Positions 1-8,254 of a stretch of DNA of 64,000 bases are shown in pieces. Source of the DNA: Pseudomonas fluorescens. Its GTDB lineage: Bacteria > Pseudomonadota > Gammaproteobacteria > Pseudomonadales > Pseudomonadaceae. Below the pieces are notes generated by a model. The model saw nothing but the letters and a program-made list of their open reading frames with translations, was not told the origin of the DNA and did no database searches. The translations under genes and the position numbers were made by a program. The stretch spans positions 1 to 64,000 of the forward strand of contig NZ_VCNJ01000003.1 in NCBI RefSeq assembly GCF_005938625.1. The letters run 5' to 3'. Each line of letters starts with the position of its first letter. Positions within the stretch are counted from its first letter, which is position 1.

Positions 1-42
1 GGGTTGGCGGTCGGGCAGTGATCTTCGTCGCCCGATAAGCCG

Positions 43-141
43 CCTTCGCGAGCAAGCTCGCTCCCACACTGGATCTTCAGTGGAAACAACATTTGTGAAC
101 ACCCCGACTCCCCTGTGGGAGCGAGCTTGCTCGCGAAGGGG
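43..141. repeat. REP doublet, 'gcgagcaagctcgctccc' type
   Basis: Two inverted copies of a REP half-unit lie at 43-68 and 113-141, separated by about 44 bases. Each half carries the core gcgagcaagctcgctcccac or its complement. The same unit recurs at 17023, 28274 and elsewhere in the window. It sits just downstream of the leftward hydrolase gene, the usual place for such elements. Bases 1-42 show no gene. Confidence 0.9.
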
Positions 142-153
142 CCCTCACAAGCG

Positions 154-1101
154 CTAGAGATTCCGGCCCCTGATCCGCTTGCTCAAGAACTCGAAATACT
201 CTTCCCGCATCTCCACCGTCTCATTCGCCAGATGATGCCGCGCCTCGGCCAGCAGCAAGATCTGCGGCCGGTCGAACTTCCACTTCATCACCTGCAAATT
301 GTGCTGCCAGTCGACCGTCATGTCCGCCTGCCCCTGAATGATCAGTGGCCGTCGCGGACTTTTTTTCGCGTGCTCGACGCGAATGATCCAGCGCGATAAC
401 GCCCCCACCCACTTGGTTGGCAAGCGTCGCGGCTGCAACGGATCGGCCTGGAGAAACGGCAGGAAATCCGGATCGTTGGAGTTCTCGCTGAAGCGTCGCG
501 CGACGCCTCTGACAAAAGGTCTGAGCAGGTAATAACTGAGCTGCGACCAACCCCACGCCCGCGGGCGCACTAGCGGCGCCATCAAAATCACCTGGCCCTG
601 TGCCGGGCTGTTTTCGCCATGGTTGAGCAAGTGATCGACCACAATCGCCCCGCCGGTGCTCTGCCCGCACAGATGCCACGGCTGCGGCAGCGCGATCGAC
701 TGCGCCTCGGCGAACAACGCTTGCAGGACGTCCTGATATTCAGAGAAATCGCGAATGCTTGCGCGTGGCCCGCTCGACAGACCATGGCCCGGCAAGTCGC
801 AGGCGATCACCGCGAAGTCCTGATCCAGCGCCCACTCGATGACATGCCGGTAGAGCCCGACGTGATCGTAGTAGCCGTGCAGCAGAAACAGCGTCGCCTT
901 GACCTTCTCCGGCCACCAGCAATGGCTGACCAACTCATAACCGTCGACTTCGAAACGGCCCATGCCACGCCAGACATCGCGATGGGGGAAATCGGTTTTA
1001 TAGAACTGCTGGTACGCCTTCGCCTCGTCCGACAACGGCTGCCACTCGGCCAAAGGCTTGAGGCTCGCGCGGATTTGATCAGGGTCGAAAGTGGCAGACA
1101 T
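154..1101 (-). CDS. alpha/beta hydrolase, lysophospholipase-like
   Basis: A 315-residue serine hydrolase of the alpha/beta-hydrolase (Hydrolase_4, monoacylglycerol lipase-like) type. The oxyanion-hole segment LLHGYYDH lies near residues 73-80. The nucleophile elbow GQSTGG places the catalytic Ser at 148. Candidate acid and base are Asp260 (GQAD) and His289/290 (ARHHLANE). No signal peptide is seen, so it is probably cytoplasmic or peripherally membrane-associated. It stands alone between a REP doublet and a divergent thioredoxin-fold gene. The family cleaves acyl esters such as lysophospholipids and monoglycerides; the substrate cannot be read from the sequence. Confidence 0.88.
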   Translation of the reverse strand: MSATFDPDQIRASLKPLAEWQPLSDEAKAYQQFYKTDFPHRDVWRGMGRFEVDGYELVSHCWWPEKVKATLFLLHGYYDHVGLYRHVIEWALDQDFAVIACDLPGHGLSSGPRASIRDFSEYQDVLQALFAEAQSIALPQPWHLCGQSTGGAIVVDHLLNHGENSPAQGQVILMAPLVRPRAWGWSQLSYYLLRPFVRGVARRFSENSNDPDFLPFLQADPLQPRRLPTKWVGALSRWIIRVEHAKKSPRRPLIIQGQADMTVDWQHNLQVMKWKFDRPQILLLAEARHHLANETVEMREEYFEFLSKRIRGRNL

Positions 1102-1199
1102 AAGGCAATTCCAAAGCGGTAAACAGACTTTATCGGCCTGCGATATTCATCTGTCGGAGCAAGCATGGCAAGCTAGCCCGCCTCTGAGGAACCAAATCC

Positions 1200-1778
1200 A
1201 TGCGTTCGCCCTACCGCACCGCACTGTTTGCCAGCCTGCTCGCGCTGATTTGCGCCGGGGTGCTGTGGGCGGCGTATGACTGGTTTCAAGGGCGTTATCT
1301 GCGTGCGTTCAGTGAACACACGGCGGTGTTTTCCGGTGATCCGCTGCGCCTGCCGGACAATCTCGCCGGTCCCGGCAAGATCCGCCTGGTGCACTTCTGG
1401 GACCCGGCCTGTCCGTGCAACGTCGGTAATCAGCAGCACCTGACCGAGATGGTCGAGCAGTTCGGCGCCAAAGGCGTTGAGTTCTTCGCCGTGCAAAAAA
1501 CTGGCAGCCACGGCCAGTTACCCGCGACCCTCAGCAGCCTGAAAACCATCACCATATTGCCCGGCTCCGAACAGGTGCCGGCCAGCCCGGCCGTGGCGAT
1601 CTGGGACCGCAGCGGCAAGCTGGCGTACTTCGGCCCGTACAGCGAAGGCCTGACCTGCAACTCCAGCAACAGCTTTATCGAACCGATTTTGAATGCCCTG
1701 ACGCAAGATCGTCCGGTCAATGCCACGCACACCCTGGCGGTCGGTTGCTACTGCCCGTGGCCGGTGGAGGCGAAGTAA
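1200..1778 (+). CDS. membrane-anchored thioredoxin-fold protein (DUF6436-like)
   Basis: A 192-residue protein with an N-terminal hydrophobic helix (about residues 8-26) that should anchor it to the inner membrane, with the rest in the periplasm. The segment HFWDPACPCN has the position of a thioredoxin active site, but the cysteines are C71-P-C73, one residue closer than the normal CxxC. A second close pair, CYC, lies near the C-terminus. The start is supported by a GAGGA ribosome site eight bases upstream. A role in thiol-disulfide or metal handling is possible, but this is inference. Pseudomonas genomes carry similar uncharacterised proteins. Confidence 0.8.
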   Translation: MRSPYRTALFASLLALICAGVLWAAYDWFQGRYLRAFSEHTAVFSGDPLRLPDNLAGPGKIRLVHFWDPACPCNVGNQQHLTEMVEQFGAKGVEFFAVQKTGSHGQLPATLSSLKTITILPGSEQVPASPAVAIWDRSGKLAYFGPYSEGLTCNSSNSFIEPILNALTQDRPVNATHTLAVGCYCPWPVEAK

Positions 1779-1880
1779 GGCATTCCGGACTTTTCAAGGA
1801 CAGCGCTGCACGGCACAGAAGGTCTGTGCTAATTGTTTGCAGCCCGACGGGCGGCAATCCCGCATGCACAAGGAGTCACC

Positions 1881-4292
1881 ATGAAGCGCGTGTTCACCGT
1901 AACTGGCTTGCTCATCGTTGTTCTGCTTGCCGGCGTCGGCTGGTATGTCTACAGCAAACAACCGACGCGCCAGGGCCAGGTCGAACTGCGCAATCTGCAA
2001 GGTTCGGTAACCGTACGCTACGACGAACGCGGCGTGCCGCACGTCCGTGCCGAGAACGAAACCGATCTCTACCGCGCCCTCGGCTACGTGCATGCCCAGG
2101 ACCGGCTGTTCCAGATGGAAGCCATGCGTCGCCTCGCCCGGGGCGAACTGGCCGAAGTGCTCGGGCCGAAGCTGCTCGACACCGACAAACTGTTCCGCAG
2201 CCTGCGCATCCGTGAGCGCGCGGCCAGTTATGTCGCCAGTCTCGATAAACAGTCGCCAGCGTGGAAGGGCCTGCAAGCCTATCTGGATGGCATCAACCAG
2301 TATCAGGACAGCCACGCCGCACCGATCGAGTTCGACGTGCTGGGCATCCCCAAGCGGCCGTTCACGGCAGAAGACAGCATCAGCGTCGCCGGCTACATGG
2401 CCTACAGCTTTGCCGCCGCATTTCGCACCGAGCCGCTGCTGACCTACGTGCGCGATCAGCTCGGCGCCGATTACCTTAACGTGTTCGACCTCGACTGGCA
2501 GCCCAAAGGTGTACTGGTCAACGGTCACGCCAAGCCTGCGCCGGCCCTCGCCGCCGGCGACTGGAAAGACCTCAATGCCCTCGCCCGCCTCAGCGAACAA
2601 GCGCTGATCGACAACGGCCTGCCGCAGTTCGAAGGCAGCAACGCCTGGGTCATCGCGGGCAGCCGCAGCCAGAGCGGCAAACCGCTGCTGGCCGGTGACC
2701 CGCATATTCGCTTCTCGGTGCCGTCGGTGTGGTACGAGGCGCAATTGTCGGCGCCGGGTTTTGAGTTGTACGGCCATCATCAAGCGCTGGTGCCGTTTGC
2801 CTTTCTCGGCCACAACCTCGATTTCGGCTGGAGCCTGACCATGTTCCAGAACGACGATCTCGATCTGATTGCCGAGAAGGTCAACCCGGACAACCCGAAT
2901 CAGGTCTGGTATCGCGGCCAATGGACCGACATGGTCGTCACCGAGCAGCAGATCAACGTGAAAGGCCAGACGCCGGTGACCCTCACCCTGCGCCAGTCGC
3001 CCCACGGCCCGATCGTCAACGATGCCTTGGGCACCGCTGCCGGCAAAACCCCGATTGCGATGTGGTGGGCCTTTCTCGAAACGCCGAACCCGATCCTCGA
3101 AGGTTTCTACCAGCTCAACCGTGCCGACACCTTGGCCAAGGCCCGCGCCGCTGCGGCGAAAGTGCAGGCACCAGGGCTGAACCTGGTTTACGCCAACGCC
3201 AAGGGTGACATCGCCTGGTGGGCCTCGGCATTACTGCCCAAGCGCCCGGCCGGAGTCAGACCGGAGTTCATTCTCGACGGCAGCAGCAATCAGGCCGACA
3301 AGGACGGTTTCTACCCGTTCAGCGCCAACCCGCAGGAAGAGAATCCGGCACGCGGCTACATCGTCTCGGCCAACTTCCAGCCCGTGTCGCCGACCGGCAT
3401 GGAGATTCCTGGTTACTACAACCTTGCCGATCGCGGGCAGCAACTCAATCGCCAGCTCAGCGACAAGAACGTGAAGTGGACCAACGAAGCCAATCAGAAA
3501 CTGCAACTGGGCACGGCGACCGGTTATGGCCCACGCTTGCTCGCACCGTTGCTGCCGGTGTTGCGCGAGGTGGTCAGCGATCCGGCGCAACTGAAACTGG
3601 TCGAGCAACTGGCGCAATGGCCGGGCGACTATCCGCTGGATTCGGTCAGTGCGACGGTGTTCAACCAGTTTCTCTACGACCTGGCCGATGCGGCGATGCG
3701 CGATGAGTTGGGCAATGACTTTTTCGACACCTTGCTATCGACGCGGGTGATCGACGCGGCGCTGCCGAAGCTGGCGGCGAACGCCGACTCACCGTGGTGG
3801 GATAACCGCAACACGCCGGCCAAAGAGACCCGCGCCGATGTCGTGCGCACAGCGTGGCAGGCGAGCATGCAGCACTTGAAGCAGACCCTGGGCGATAACT
3901 CTGCCGAGTGGAAATGGGGCGCGGCGCATACGCTGACTCACGGCCATCCGTTGGGACAGCAGAAGCCGCTGGATCGGATTTTCAATGTCGGGCCGTTTGC
4001 GGCGCCGGGCAGTCATGAAGTGCCGAACAATCTGTCGGCGAAGATCGGCCCGGCGCCATGGCCGGTGACTTATGGGCCGTCGACACGGCGCTTGGTGGAT
4101 TTTGCCGATCCGGCGCATGGGTTGACGATTAACCCGGTCGGGCAGAGCGGTGTGGCGTTCGACAGCCACTATGACGATCAGGCTGAGGCGTATGTCGACG
4201 GGATATATGTGCAAGCGCATTTCAACGACGAAGAGGTGACAGCGAATACGCGCAGTACGTTGAAGCTTTTGCCGGCACGGGCAGCGCCTTAA
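1881..4292 (+). CDS. hacB: penicillin acylase family protein, HacB-like (putative acylase of acyl-homoserine lactones)
   Basis: An 803-residue N-terminal nucleophile hydrolase. I chose the ATG at 1881 because AAGGAG precedes it and the product then begins with a hydrophobic signal or anchor segment (residues 5-25). The alpha-subunit region is followed by a GSNAWV motif; its Ser253 would become the N-terminal nucleophile of the beta chain after autoprocessing. Family members are exported and processed in the periplasm. P. aeruginosa PA0305 (HacB), as I recall, lies next to the spu polyamine genes, and the same neighbourhood is found here. This supports orthology and a possible role in degrading N-acyl-homoserine lactones. 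Substrate range is not shown by the sequence. Confidence 0.87.
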   Translation: MKRVFTVTGLLIVVLLAGVGWYVYSKQPTRQGQVELRNLQGSVTVRYDERGVPHVRAENETDLYRALGYVHAQDRLFQMEAMRRLARGELAEVLGPKLLDTDKLFRSLRIRERAASYVASLDKQSPAWKGLQAYLDGINQYQDSHAAPIEFDVLGIPKRPFTAEDSISVAGYMAYSFAAAFRTEPLLTYVRDQLGADYLNVFDLDWQPKGVLVNGHAKPAPALAAGDWKDLNALARLSEQALIDNGLPQFEGSNAWVIAGSRSQSGKPLLAGDPHIRFSVPSVWYEAQLSAPGFELYGHHQALVPFAFLGHNLDFGWSLTMFQNDDLDLIAEKVNPDNPNQVWYRGQWTDMVVTEQQINVKGQTPVTLTLRQSPHGPIVNDALGTAAGKTPIAMWWAFLETPNPILEGFYQLNRADTLAKARAAAAKVQAPGLNLVYANAKGDIAWWASALLPKRPAGVRPEFILDGSSNQADKDGFYPFSANPQEENPARGYIVSANFQPVSPTGMEIPGYYNLADRGQQLNRQLSDKNVKWTNEANQKLQLGTATGYGPRLLAPLLPVLREVVSDPAQLKLVEQLAQWPGDYPLDSVSATVFNQFLYDLADAAMRDELGNDFFDTLLSTRVIDAALPKLAANADSPWWDNRNTPAKETRADVVRTAWQASMQHLKQTLGDNSAEWKWGAAHTLTHGHPLGQQKPLDRIFNVGPFAAPGSHEVPNNLSAKIGPAPWPVTYGPSTRRLVDFADPAHGLTINPVGQSGVAFDSHYDDQAEAYVDGIYVQAHFNDEEVTANTRSTLKLLPARAAP

Positions 4293-4295
4293 AAG

Positions 4296-4472
4296 CCCCT
4301 CACCCTAGCCCTCTCCCAGAGGGAGAGGGGACTGACCGAGGTGTCTTTCGCTATGCACCGACCTGAGAGATCGAGTCGATTATGGATTCGGTACAGCAAC
4401 ATCACGTCGGCGTATCTCCCCAATATCCCCGAATCGGCCCCCTCTCCCTCTGGGAGAGGGCTGGGGTGAGGG
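4296..4472. repeat. 177-bp element with terminal inverted repeats, copy 1
   Basis: The left end reads ccctcaccctagccctctcc and the right end is its near-perfect complement with ggctggggtgaggg. Each end also contains a small hairpin (ctctcccagagggagag). The interior is about 100 bases and holds no ORF of note. A second copy lies at 40909-41067 with the same ends and a partly similar interior. It fills the gap between two convergent genes and touches the stop codon of the leftward regulator gene. Confidence 0.85.
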
Positions 4473-5438
4473 TCAAACCATCGCCGCAAAATTCAGCCGA
4501 AACTGCTGCGGCGTCACCCCCAACCGCCGGTTAAACACCCCGCGCATATGTTGCGCGTCACGAAACCCGCACTGATACGCCACAGTCTTCAACGGTGCCG
4601 CCGTGCTCTCCAGCATCACCCGCGCCGCATCCACCCGCGCTCGCTCGACGAACTCCGCCGGCGTCACCTTCGCCTCCCGAGCAAACACCCGAGAAAAGTT
4701 ACGCGCACTCATGTTTGCCGCATTGGCCAGATCAGCAATCGTCAGGTCGCCAGTGAGATTGGCCAGCACATACAACTGCACCAGCGCCACCGCCGACGTT
4801 GGTTCCGCGTGCGGCGTGAGGAACGGGCTGAACTGCGACTGGCCACCAGACCGCTGGGTGAACACCACTAGCCGTTTAGCCACGCTTAGCGCCACTTCAG
4901 CACCGTGATCACGCGCCAGCAGATACAGCGACAGATCAATTCCCGCCGTGACCCCCGCCGAGGTGTAGAGCGTGCCGTCCTCGACATACAAGCGATCGGC
5001 TTCGACCTGCGTTGACGGACACAACTGCGCCAACGCCTCGGCATCGTTCCAATGGGTGGTGACACTGCGCCCCTCCAGCAATCCCGCCCGTGCCAACATG
5101 AACGCACCGTTGCAAATCGAGCCGAAACGCTGCGCCCGTGCGCAGGCCTCGCGCAGCCAAGCGTCGAATGGCGCACCGAAATCCATGAACGGCAATTGCG
5201 GCCCGCCAGCGACCAGCAACAGGTCGTAGGCATCTAGTGCTTCGCTGAAATGCCAATGGGCATTCAGGTTCAACCCGTTGGAGCAGGCCATCGGGCCGCG
5301 TTCGACGCCGATCACTTCGAGCCGATAGTGATCCTCGGCGGCCAAGAAGCGATTGGCCTCGGCGAACACATCCATGGGGCCGCTGACATCCAGTGACTGC
5401 ACGCCTGCGAACACCACGATGGCGACGGTTTTGTTCAT
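4473..5438 (-). CDS. GlxA-family transcriptional regulator (DJ-1/PfpI domain plus AraC HTH)
   Basis: A 321-residue regulator. Residues 1-170 form a class-I glutamine-amidotransferase-like (DJ-1/PfpI) domain starting MNKTVAIVVFAG. Residues 215-320 form the AraC/XylS double helix-turn-helix, with NMSARNFSRVF and AYQCGFRDAQHMRGVF segments. The ATG at 5438 is preferred over an upstream start because the upstream part is made of repeat sequence. The gene is divergent from the HD-domain gene at 5665, so that gene is a plausible target. GlxA-type regulators elsewhere control arginine, carnitine and other amine catabolism. The ligand here is unknown. Confidence 0.9.
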   Translation of the reverse strand: MNKTVAIVVFAGVQSLDVSGPMDVFAEANRFLAAEDHYRLEVIGVERGPMACSNGLNLNAHWHFSEALDAYDLLLVAGGPQLPFMDFGAPFDAWLREACARAQRFGSICNGAFMLARAGLLEGRSVTTHWNDAEALAQLCPSTQVEADRLYVEDGTLYTSAGVTAGIDLSLYLLARDHGAEVALSVAKRLVVFTQRSGGQSQFSPFLTPHAEPTSAVALVQLYVLANLTGDLTIADLANAANMSARNFSRVFAREAKVTPAEFVERARVDAARVMLESTAAPLKTVAYQCGFRDAQHMRGVFNRRLGVTPQQFRLNFAAMV

Positions 5439-5463
5439 GGCTGTGGATTCCCCCTTTAAGAGC

Positions 5464-5539
5464 AAAAGATCGCAGCCTTCGGCAGCTCCTACAGGTGTCC
5501 GCGTTCCCATGTAGGAGCTGCCGCAGGCTGCGATCTTTT
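5464..5539. repeat. inverted REP pair, 'gatcgcagcctgcggcagctcctac' type
   Basis: Halves at 5464-5492 and 5511-5539 are inverted copies (aaaagatcgcagcc-tcggcagctcctac and its complement) with an 18-base loop. The same family occurs at 34357, 42222 and 49573. This copy lies in the shared upstream region of two divergent genes, unusual for REP sequences, which are normally downstream of genes. Confidence 0.88.
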
Positions 5540-5664
5540 TAGCTTGGCACGATTTGCGCGTCGAATGGCAAGGATCGCAGCCATGCGTCGATTGTCCCCT
5601 TTCAGCATCGGGAACAGACTTTCCCCATCAGCGCCACAACGGCGTTTTAGTGAGGAAACCTCCC

Positions 5665-6306
5665 ATGACCACAACCATCGCCGGCATCAAAATCCCCGAC
5701 AGCGCCCTCGCCCGCGCCACCACCGAATACATCCGCGACATCGAATCCGACCTGCTCTACCACCACTCGCGCCGGGTCTTTCTGTTCGGTGCATTGAGCG
5801 GCGAGCGCCAGCAACTTGCCTACGATCCGGAACTGCTTTACGTCGGTGCGATGTTCCACGACCTCGGTCTGGTCGAAGGTCATCGCAGTGATGACGAGCG
5901 TTTCGAAGTGGACGGTGCCAACGCGGCGGCGGCGTTTCTCAAACCCTACGGGTTGAGTGATGACGACATCGAACAGGTGTGGCTGTCGATTGCCTTGCAC
6001 ACCACGCCGGGCGTGCCCAAGCATCTGCGCCCAACCGTGGCGCTGGTGACCGCTGGTGTGGAAATGGACGTGCTGGGTATGGATTACGCAGCCTTCAGCA
6101 CCGTGCAGCGCGAGGCGGTGGTGCATGCGCACCCGCGTGGGGAAGGTTTCAAGGAGTGCATCATCTGCGCGTTTGCCGATGGCTTGCGTCATCGTCCGCA
6201 GACCACGTTCGGCAATGTGAAGACTGACGTGCTGAAGGATCAAGAGCCGGGGTTCAAGCCGATGAACTTCGTTGAAGTCATCCGCAACTCTCCCTGGACT
6301 GCATAA
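5665..6306 (+). CDS. HD-domain protein, cyanamide-hydratase-like
   Basis: A 213-residue HD-superfamily metalloprotein. The HD signature is visible as His in YHHSRRVF (about residues 32-38), FHDLGL (about residues 70-76), and later His and Asp residues in the IALHTT and AFADGL segments. The length and pattern fit the cyanamide-hydratase-like HD family, whose fungal members turn cyanamide into urea; the bacterial substrate is generally unknown. The ATG at 5665 follows GAGGAAA. The gene is monocistronic and divergent from a GlxA-type regulator, which may control it. A weak sigma-54-like element lies at 5545-5560. Confidence 0.82.
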   Translation: MTTTIAGIKIPDSALARATTEYIRDIESDLLYHHSRRVFLFGALSGERQQLAYDPELLYVGAMFHDLGLVEGHRSDDERFEVDGANAAAAFLKPYGLSDDDIEQVWLSIALHTTPGVPKHLRPTVALVTAGVEMDVLGMDYAAFSTVQREAVVHAHPRGEGFKECIICAFADGLRHRPQTTFGNVKTDVLKDQEPGFKPMNFVEVIRNSPWTA

Positions 6307-6313
6307 AACCCAT

Positions 6314-6400
6314 GTAGGAGTGAGCCTGCTCGCGATGGCTTCCTGTCAGTTGGAAATTTCCTGACTGACACTCCGCTATCGCGAGCAGGCTCACTCCTAC
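6314..6400. repeat. REP doublet, 'gtaggagtgagcctgctcgcgat' type
   Basis: Inverted halves at 6314-6339 and 6375-6400 with a 35-base spacer. The core gtaggagtgagcctgctcgcga is related to, but distinct from, the gtgggagcgagcttgctcgcga unit. It sits between convergent genes. Confidence 0.88.
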
Positions 6401-6410
6401 AGTTTGAATT

Positions 6411-6438
6411 GGGTTGGCCTCGAGAATGAGGCCAACCC
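6411..6438 (-). terminator. hairpin after spuH, probable end of the spu operon
   Basis: gggttggcctc and gaggccaaccc form an 11-bp perfect stem with a 6-base loop, nine bases after the spuH stop. The trailing sequence on the minus strand (aattcaaac) is only weakly U-rich, so termination strength is uncertain. Confidence 0.6.
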
Positions 6439-6446
6439 ATTAGTGC

Positions 6447-7337
6447 TTACGCAGCCTCCGGGCTTGGCGCGCGACGCACGTCCGGCTGTTTCCAAGAATC
6501 GGCAGCGCTTTCTTCGATGGCTTGCTGGATGGCTTTTTTGCGCGCTTCTTCGGCGCGGCGGCTGAAGAACCAGACCATGAAGGTCACGATCGACACCGCC
6601 AGCAGAATCAGACTGGCCACGGCGTTAATCTCGGGCTTCACGCCCAGACGCACCGCCGAGAACACTTCCATCGGCAGGGTCGTCGAACCCGGCCCGGAGA
6701 CGAAGCTCGCCAGTACCAGGTCATCCAGCGACAGCGCGAACGACATCATGCCCCCCGCCGCCAGCGATGGCGCGATCATCGGAATGGTGATCAGGAAGAA
6801 CACCTTCCACGGCCGTGCACCGAGGTCCATCGCCGCTTCTTCGATCGACAGGTCGAGCTCACGCAGACGCGCCGACACCACCACCGCCACATACGCCGCA
6901 CAGAATGTGGTGTGGGCGATCCAGATGGTGACGATGCCACGCTCCTGCGGCCAGCCGATCATCTGCGCCATGGCCACGAACAGCAGCAACAGCGACAGAC
7001 CAGTGATCACTTCCGGCATCACCAACGGCGCCGTCACCAGACCGCCGAACAGCGTGCGGCCCTTGAAGCGGGTGATGCGGGTCAGTACGAACGCCGCCAG
7101 GGTGCCCAATGCCACTGCCGCTACGGCGGTGTAGCAGGCGATTTCCAGCGAGCGCAACACCGAGCCCATCAGTTGCGTGTTGTCGAGCAGGCCGACGTAC
7201 CACTTGATCGACCAGCCGCCCCACACCGTCACCAGCTTGGAGGCGTTGAACGAGTAGATCACCAGGATCAGCATCGGCAGGTAGATGAACAACAAACCGA
7301 TGACCAGCATCAGGCTGGAGAAACGGAAGCGCTTCAT
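6447..7337 (-). CDS. spuH: polyamine ABC transporter permease (PotI/SpuH)
   Basis: A 296-residue inner-membrane permease of the binding-protein-dependent transport family with about six hydrophobic helices. The EAA loop, which contacts the ATPase, is the segment EEAAMDLGARPWKVFFLITIP. The protein ends with a hydrophilic tail of about 45 residues rich in Ala, Glu and Lys. Its start overlaps the stop of the preceding permease gene by four bases (ATGA), indicating translational coupling. It is the last gene of the spuD-spuH transporter set and would pair with SpuG to form the putrescine/spermidine channel. Confidence 0.93.
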   Translation of the reverse strand: MKRFRFSSLMLVIGLLFIYLPMLILVIYSFNASKLVTVWGGWSIKWYVGLLDNTQLMGSVLRSLEIACYTAVAAVALGTLAAFVLTRITRFKGRTLFGGLVTAPLVMPEVITGLSLLLLFVAMAQMIGWPQERGIVTIWIAHTTFCAAYVAVVVSARLRELDLSIEEAAMDLGARPWKVFFLITIPMIAPSLAAGGMMSFALSLDDLVLASFVSGPGSTTLPMEVFSAVRLGVKPEINAVASLILLAVSIVTFMVWFFSRRAEEARKKAIQQAIEESAADSWKQPDVRRAPSPEAA

Positions 7338-8254
7338 TCTTTACCCTCCATTTCCTTGGCCTGACTGCGGTTGAACAGAATGATCGGCACAATCAGGATC
7401 GCCAGCATCACCACCGCCAGCGCGGACGCCACCGGCCAGTCACGGTTATTGAAGAACTCTTGCCAGAGGACTTTACCGATCATCAGGGTTTCCGGACCGC
7501 CGAGCAGTTCCGGGATCACGAACTCACCGACAACCGGGATGAACACCAGCATGCAGCCGGCAATAATGCCGTTCTTGGACAGCGGAATGGTGATTTTCCA
7601 GAAGCTGTTGAAGGTGCTCGAACCGAGGTCGGAAGCGGCTTCCAGCAAGCTTTGATCGTGCTTCACCAGGTTGGCGTACAGCGGCAGGATCATGAACGGC
7701 AGGTACGAATAAACGACGCCGATGTACACCGCGAGGTTGGTGTTGAGGATCTGCAGCGGCTCGTCAATAAAGCCCATGCTCATCAGGAAACCATTGAGCA
7801 GGCCGTTGTTGCTGAGGATGCCCATCCACGCGTAAACGCGGATCAGGATCGCCGTCCAGGTCGGCATCATGATCAGCAGCACCAGCACCGTTTGCATCTC
7901 TTTACGGGCGGTGGCGATGGCGTAGGCCATCGGGTAGCCGATCACCAGACAGAGGATGGTGCTGATCAGCGCCATTTTCAACGAGCCGAGGTAAGCGGCG
8001 ATGTACAACTCGTCGCCCGCCAGCATCGCGTAGTTGCCCAGGTTCAGCAGCAGTTGCAGCTTTTGCTCGGCGTAGGTGTAGATCTCGGTGTACGGCGGGA
8101 TGGCCACGTCGGCTTCGGCGAAGCTGATCTTCAGGACGATGAAGAACGGCAACATGAAGAACAGAAACAGCCAGATGAACGGAACCCCGATGACCAGTTG
8201 CCGGCCATTGGGGATTATTCGGTTGATACGGCGTTTGAATTTGCGCATGTTCAT
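7334..8254 (-). CDS. spuG: polyamine ABC transporter permease (PotH/SpuG)
   Basis: A 306-residue permease. I place the start at the MNMRKFKRR methionine (8254), which overlaps the stop of the ATPase gene by four bases. There are about six membrane segments, the first near residues 20-40, followed by a long periplasmic loop typical of PotB/PotH. The EAA motif is LLEAASDLGSSTFNSFWKIT. Gene order and overlaps with spuF and spuH show one transport complex for putrescine and spermidine. Confidence 0.93.
   Translation of the reverse strand: MNMRKFKRRINRIIPNGRQLVIGVPFIWLFLFFMLPFFIVLKISFAEADVAIPPYTEIYTYAEQKLQLLLNLGNYAMLAGDELYIAAYLGSLKMALISTILCLVIGYPMAYAIATARKEMQTVLVLLIMMPTWTAILIRVYAWMGILSNNGLLNGFLMSMGFIDEPLQILNTNLAVYIGVVYSYLPFMILPLYANLVKHDQSLLEAASDLGSSTFNSFWKITIPLSKNGIIAGCMLVFIPVVGEFVIPELLGGPETLMIGKVLWQEFFNNRDWPVASALAVVMLAILIVPIILFNRSQAKEMEGKE

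Noticed and set aside
43..141. Regularly recurring inverted repeats as a CRISPR array
   Set aside because: The units are inverted pairs scattered between genes, not tandem direct repeats with uniform spacers, and there are no cas genes.
1794..3005. 403-codon open frame opposite the penicillin acylase gene
   Set aside because: Antisense shadow; the plus strand has a signal peptide, ribosome site and catalytic Ser.
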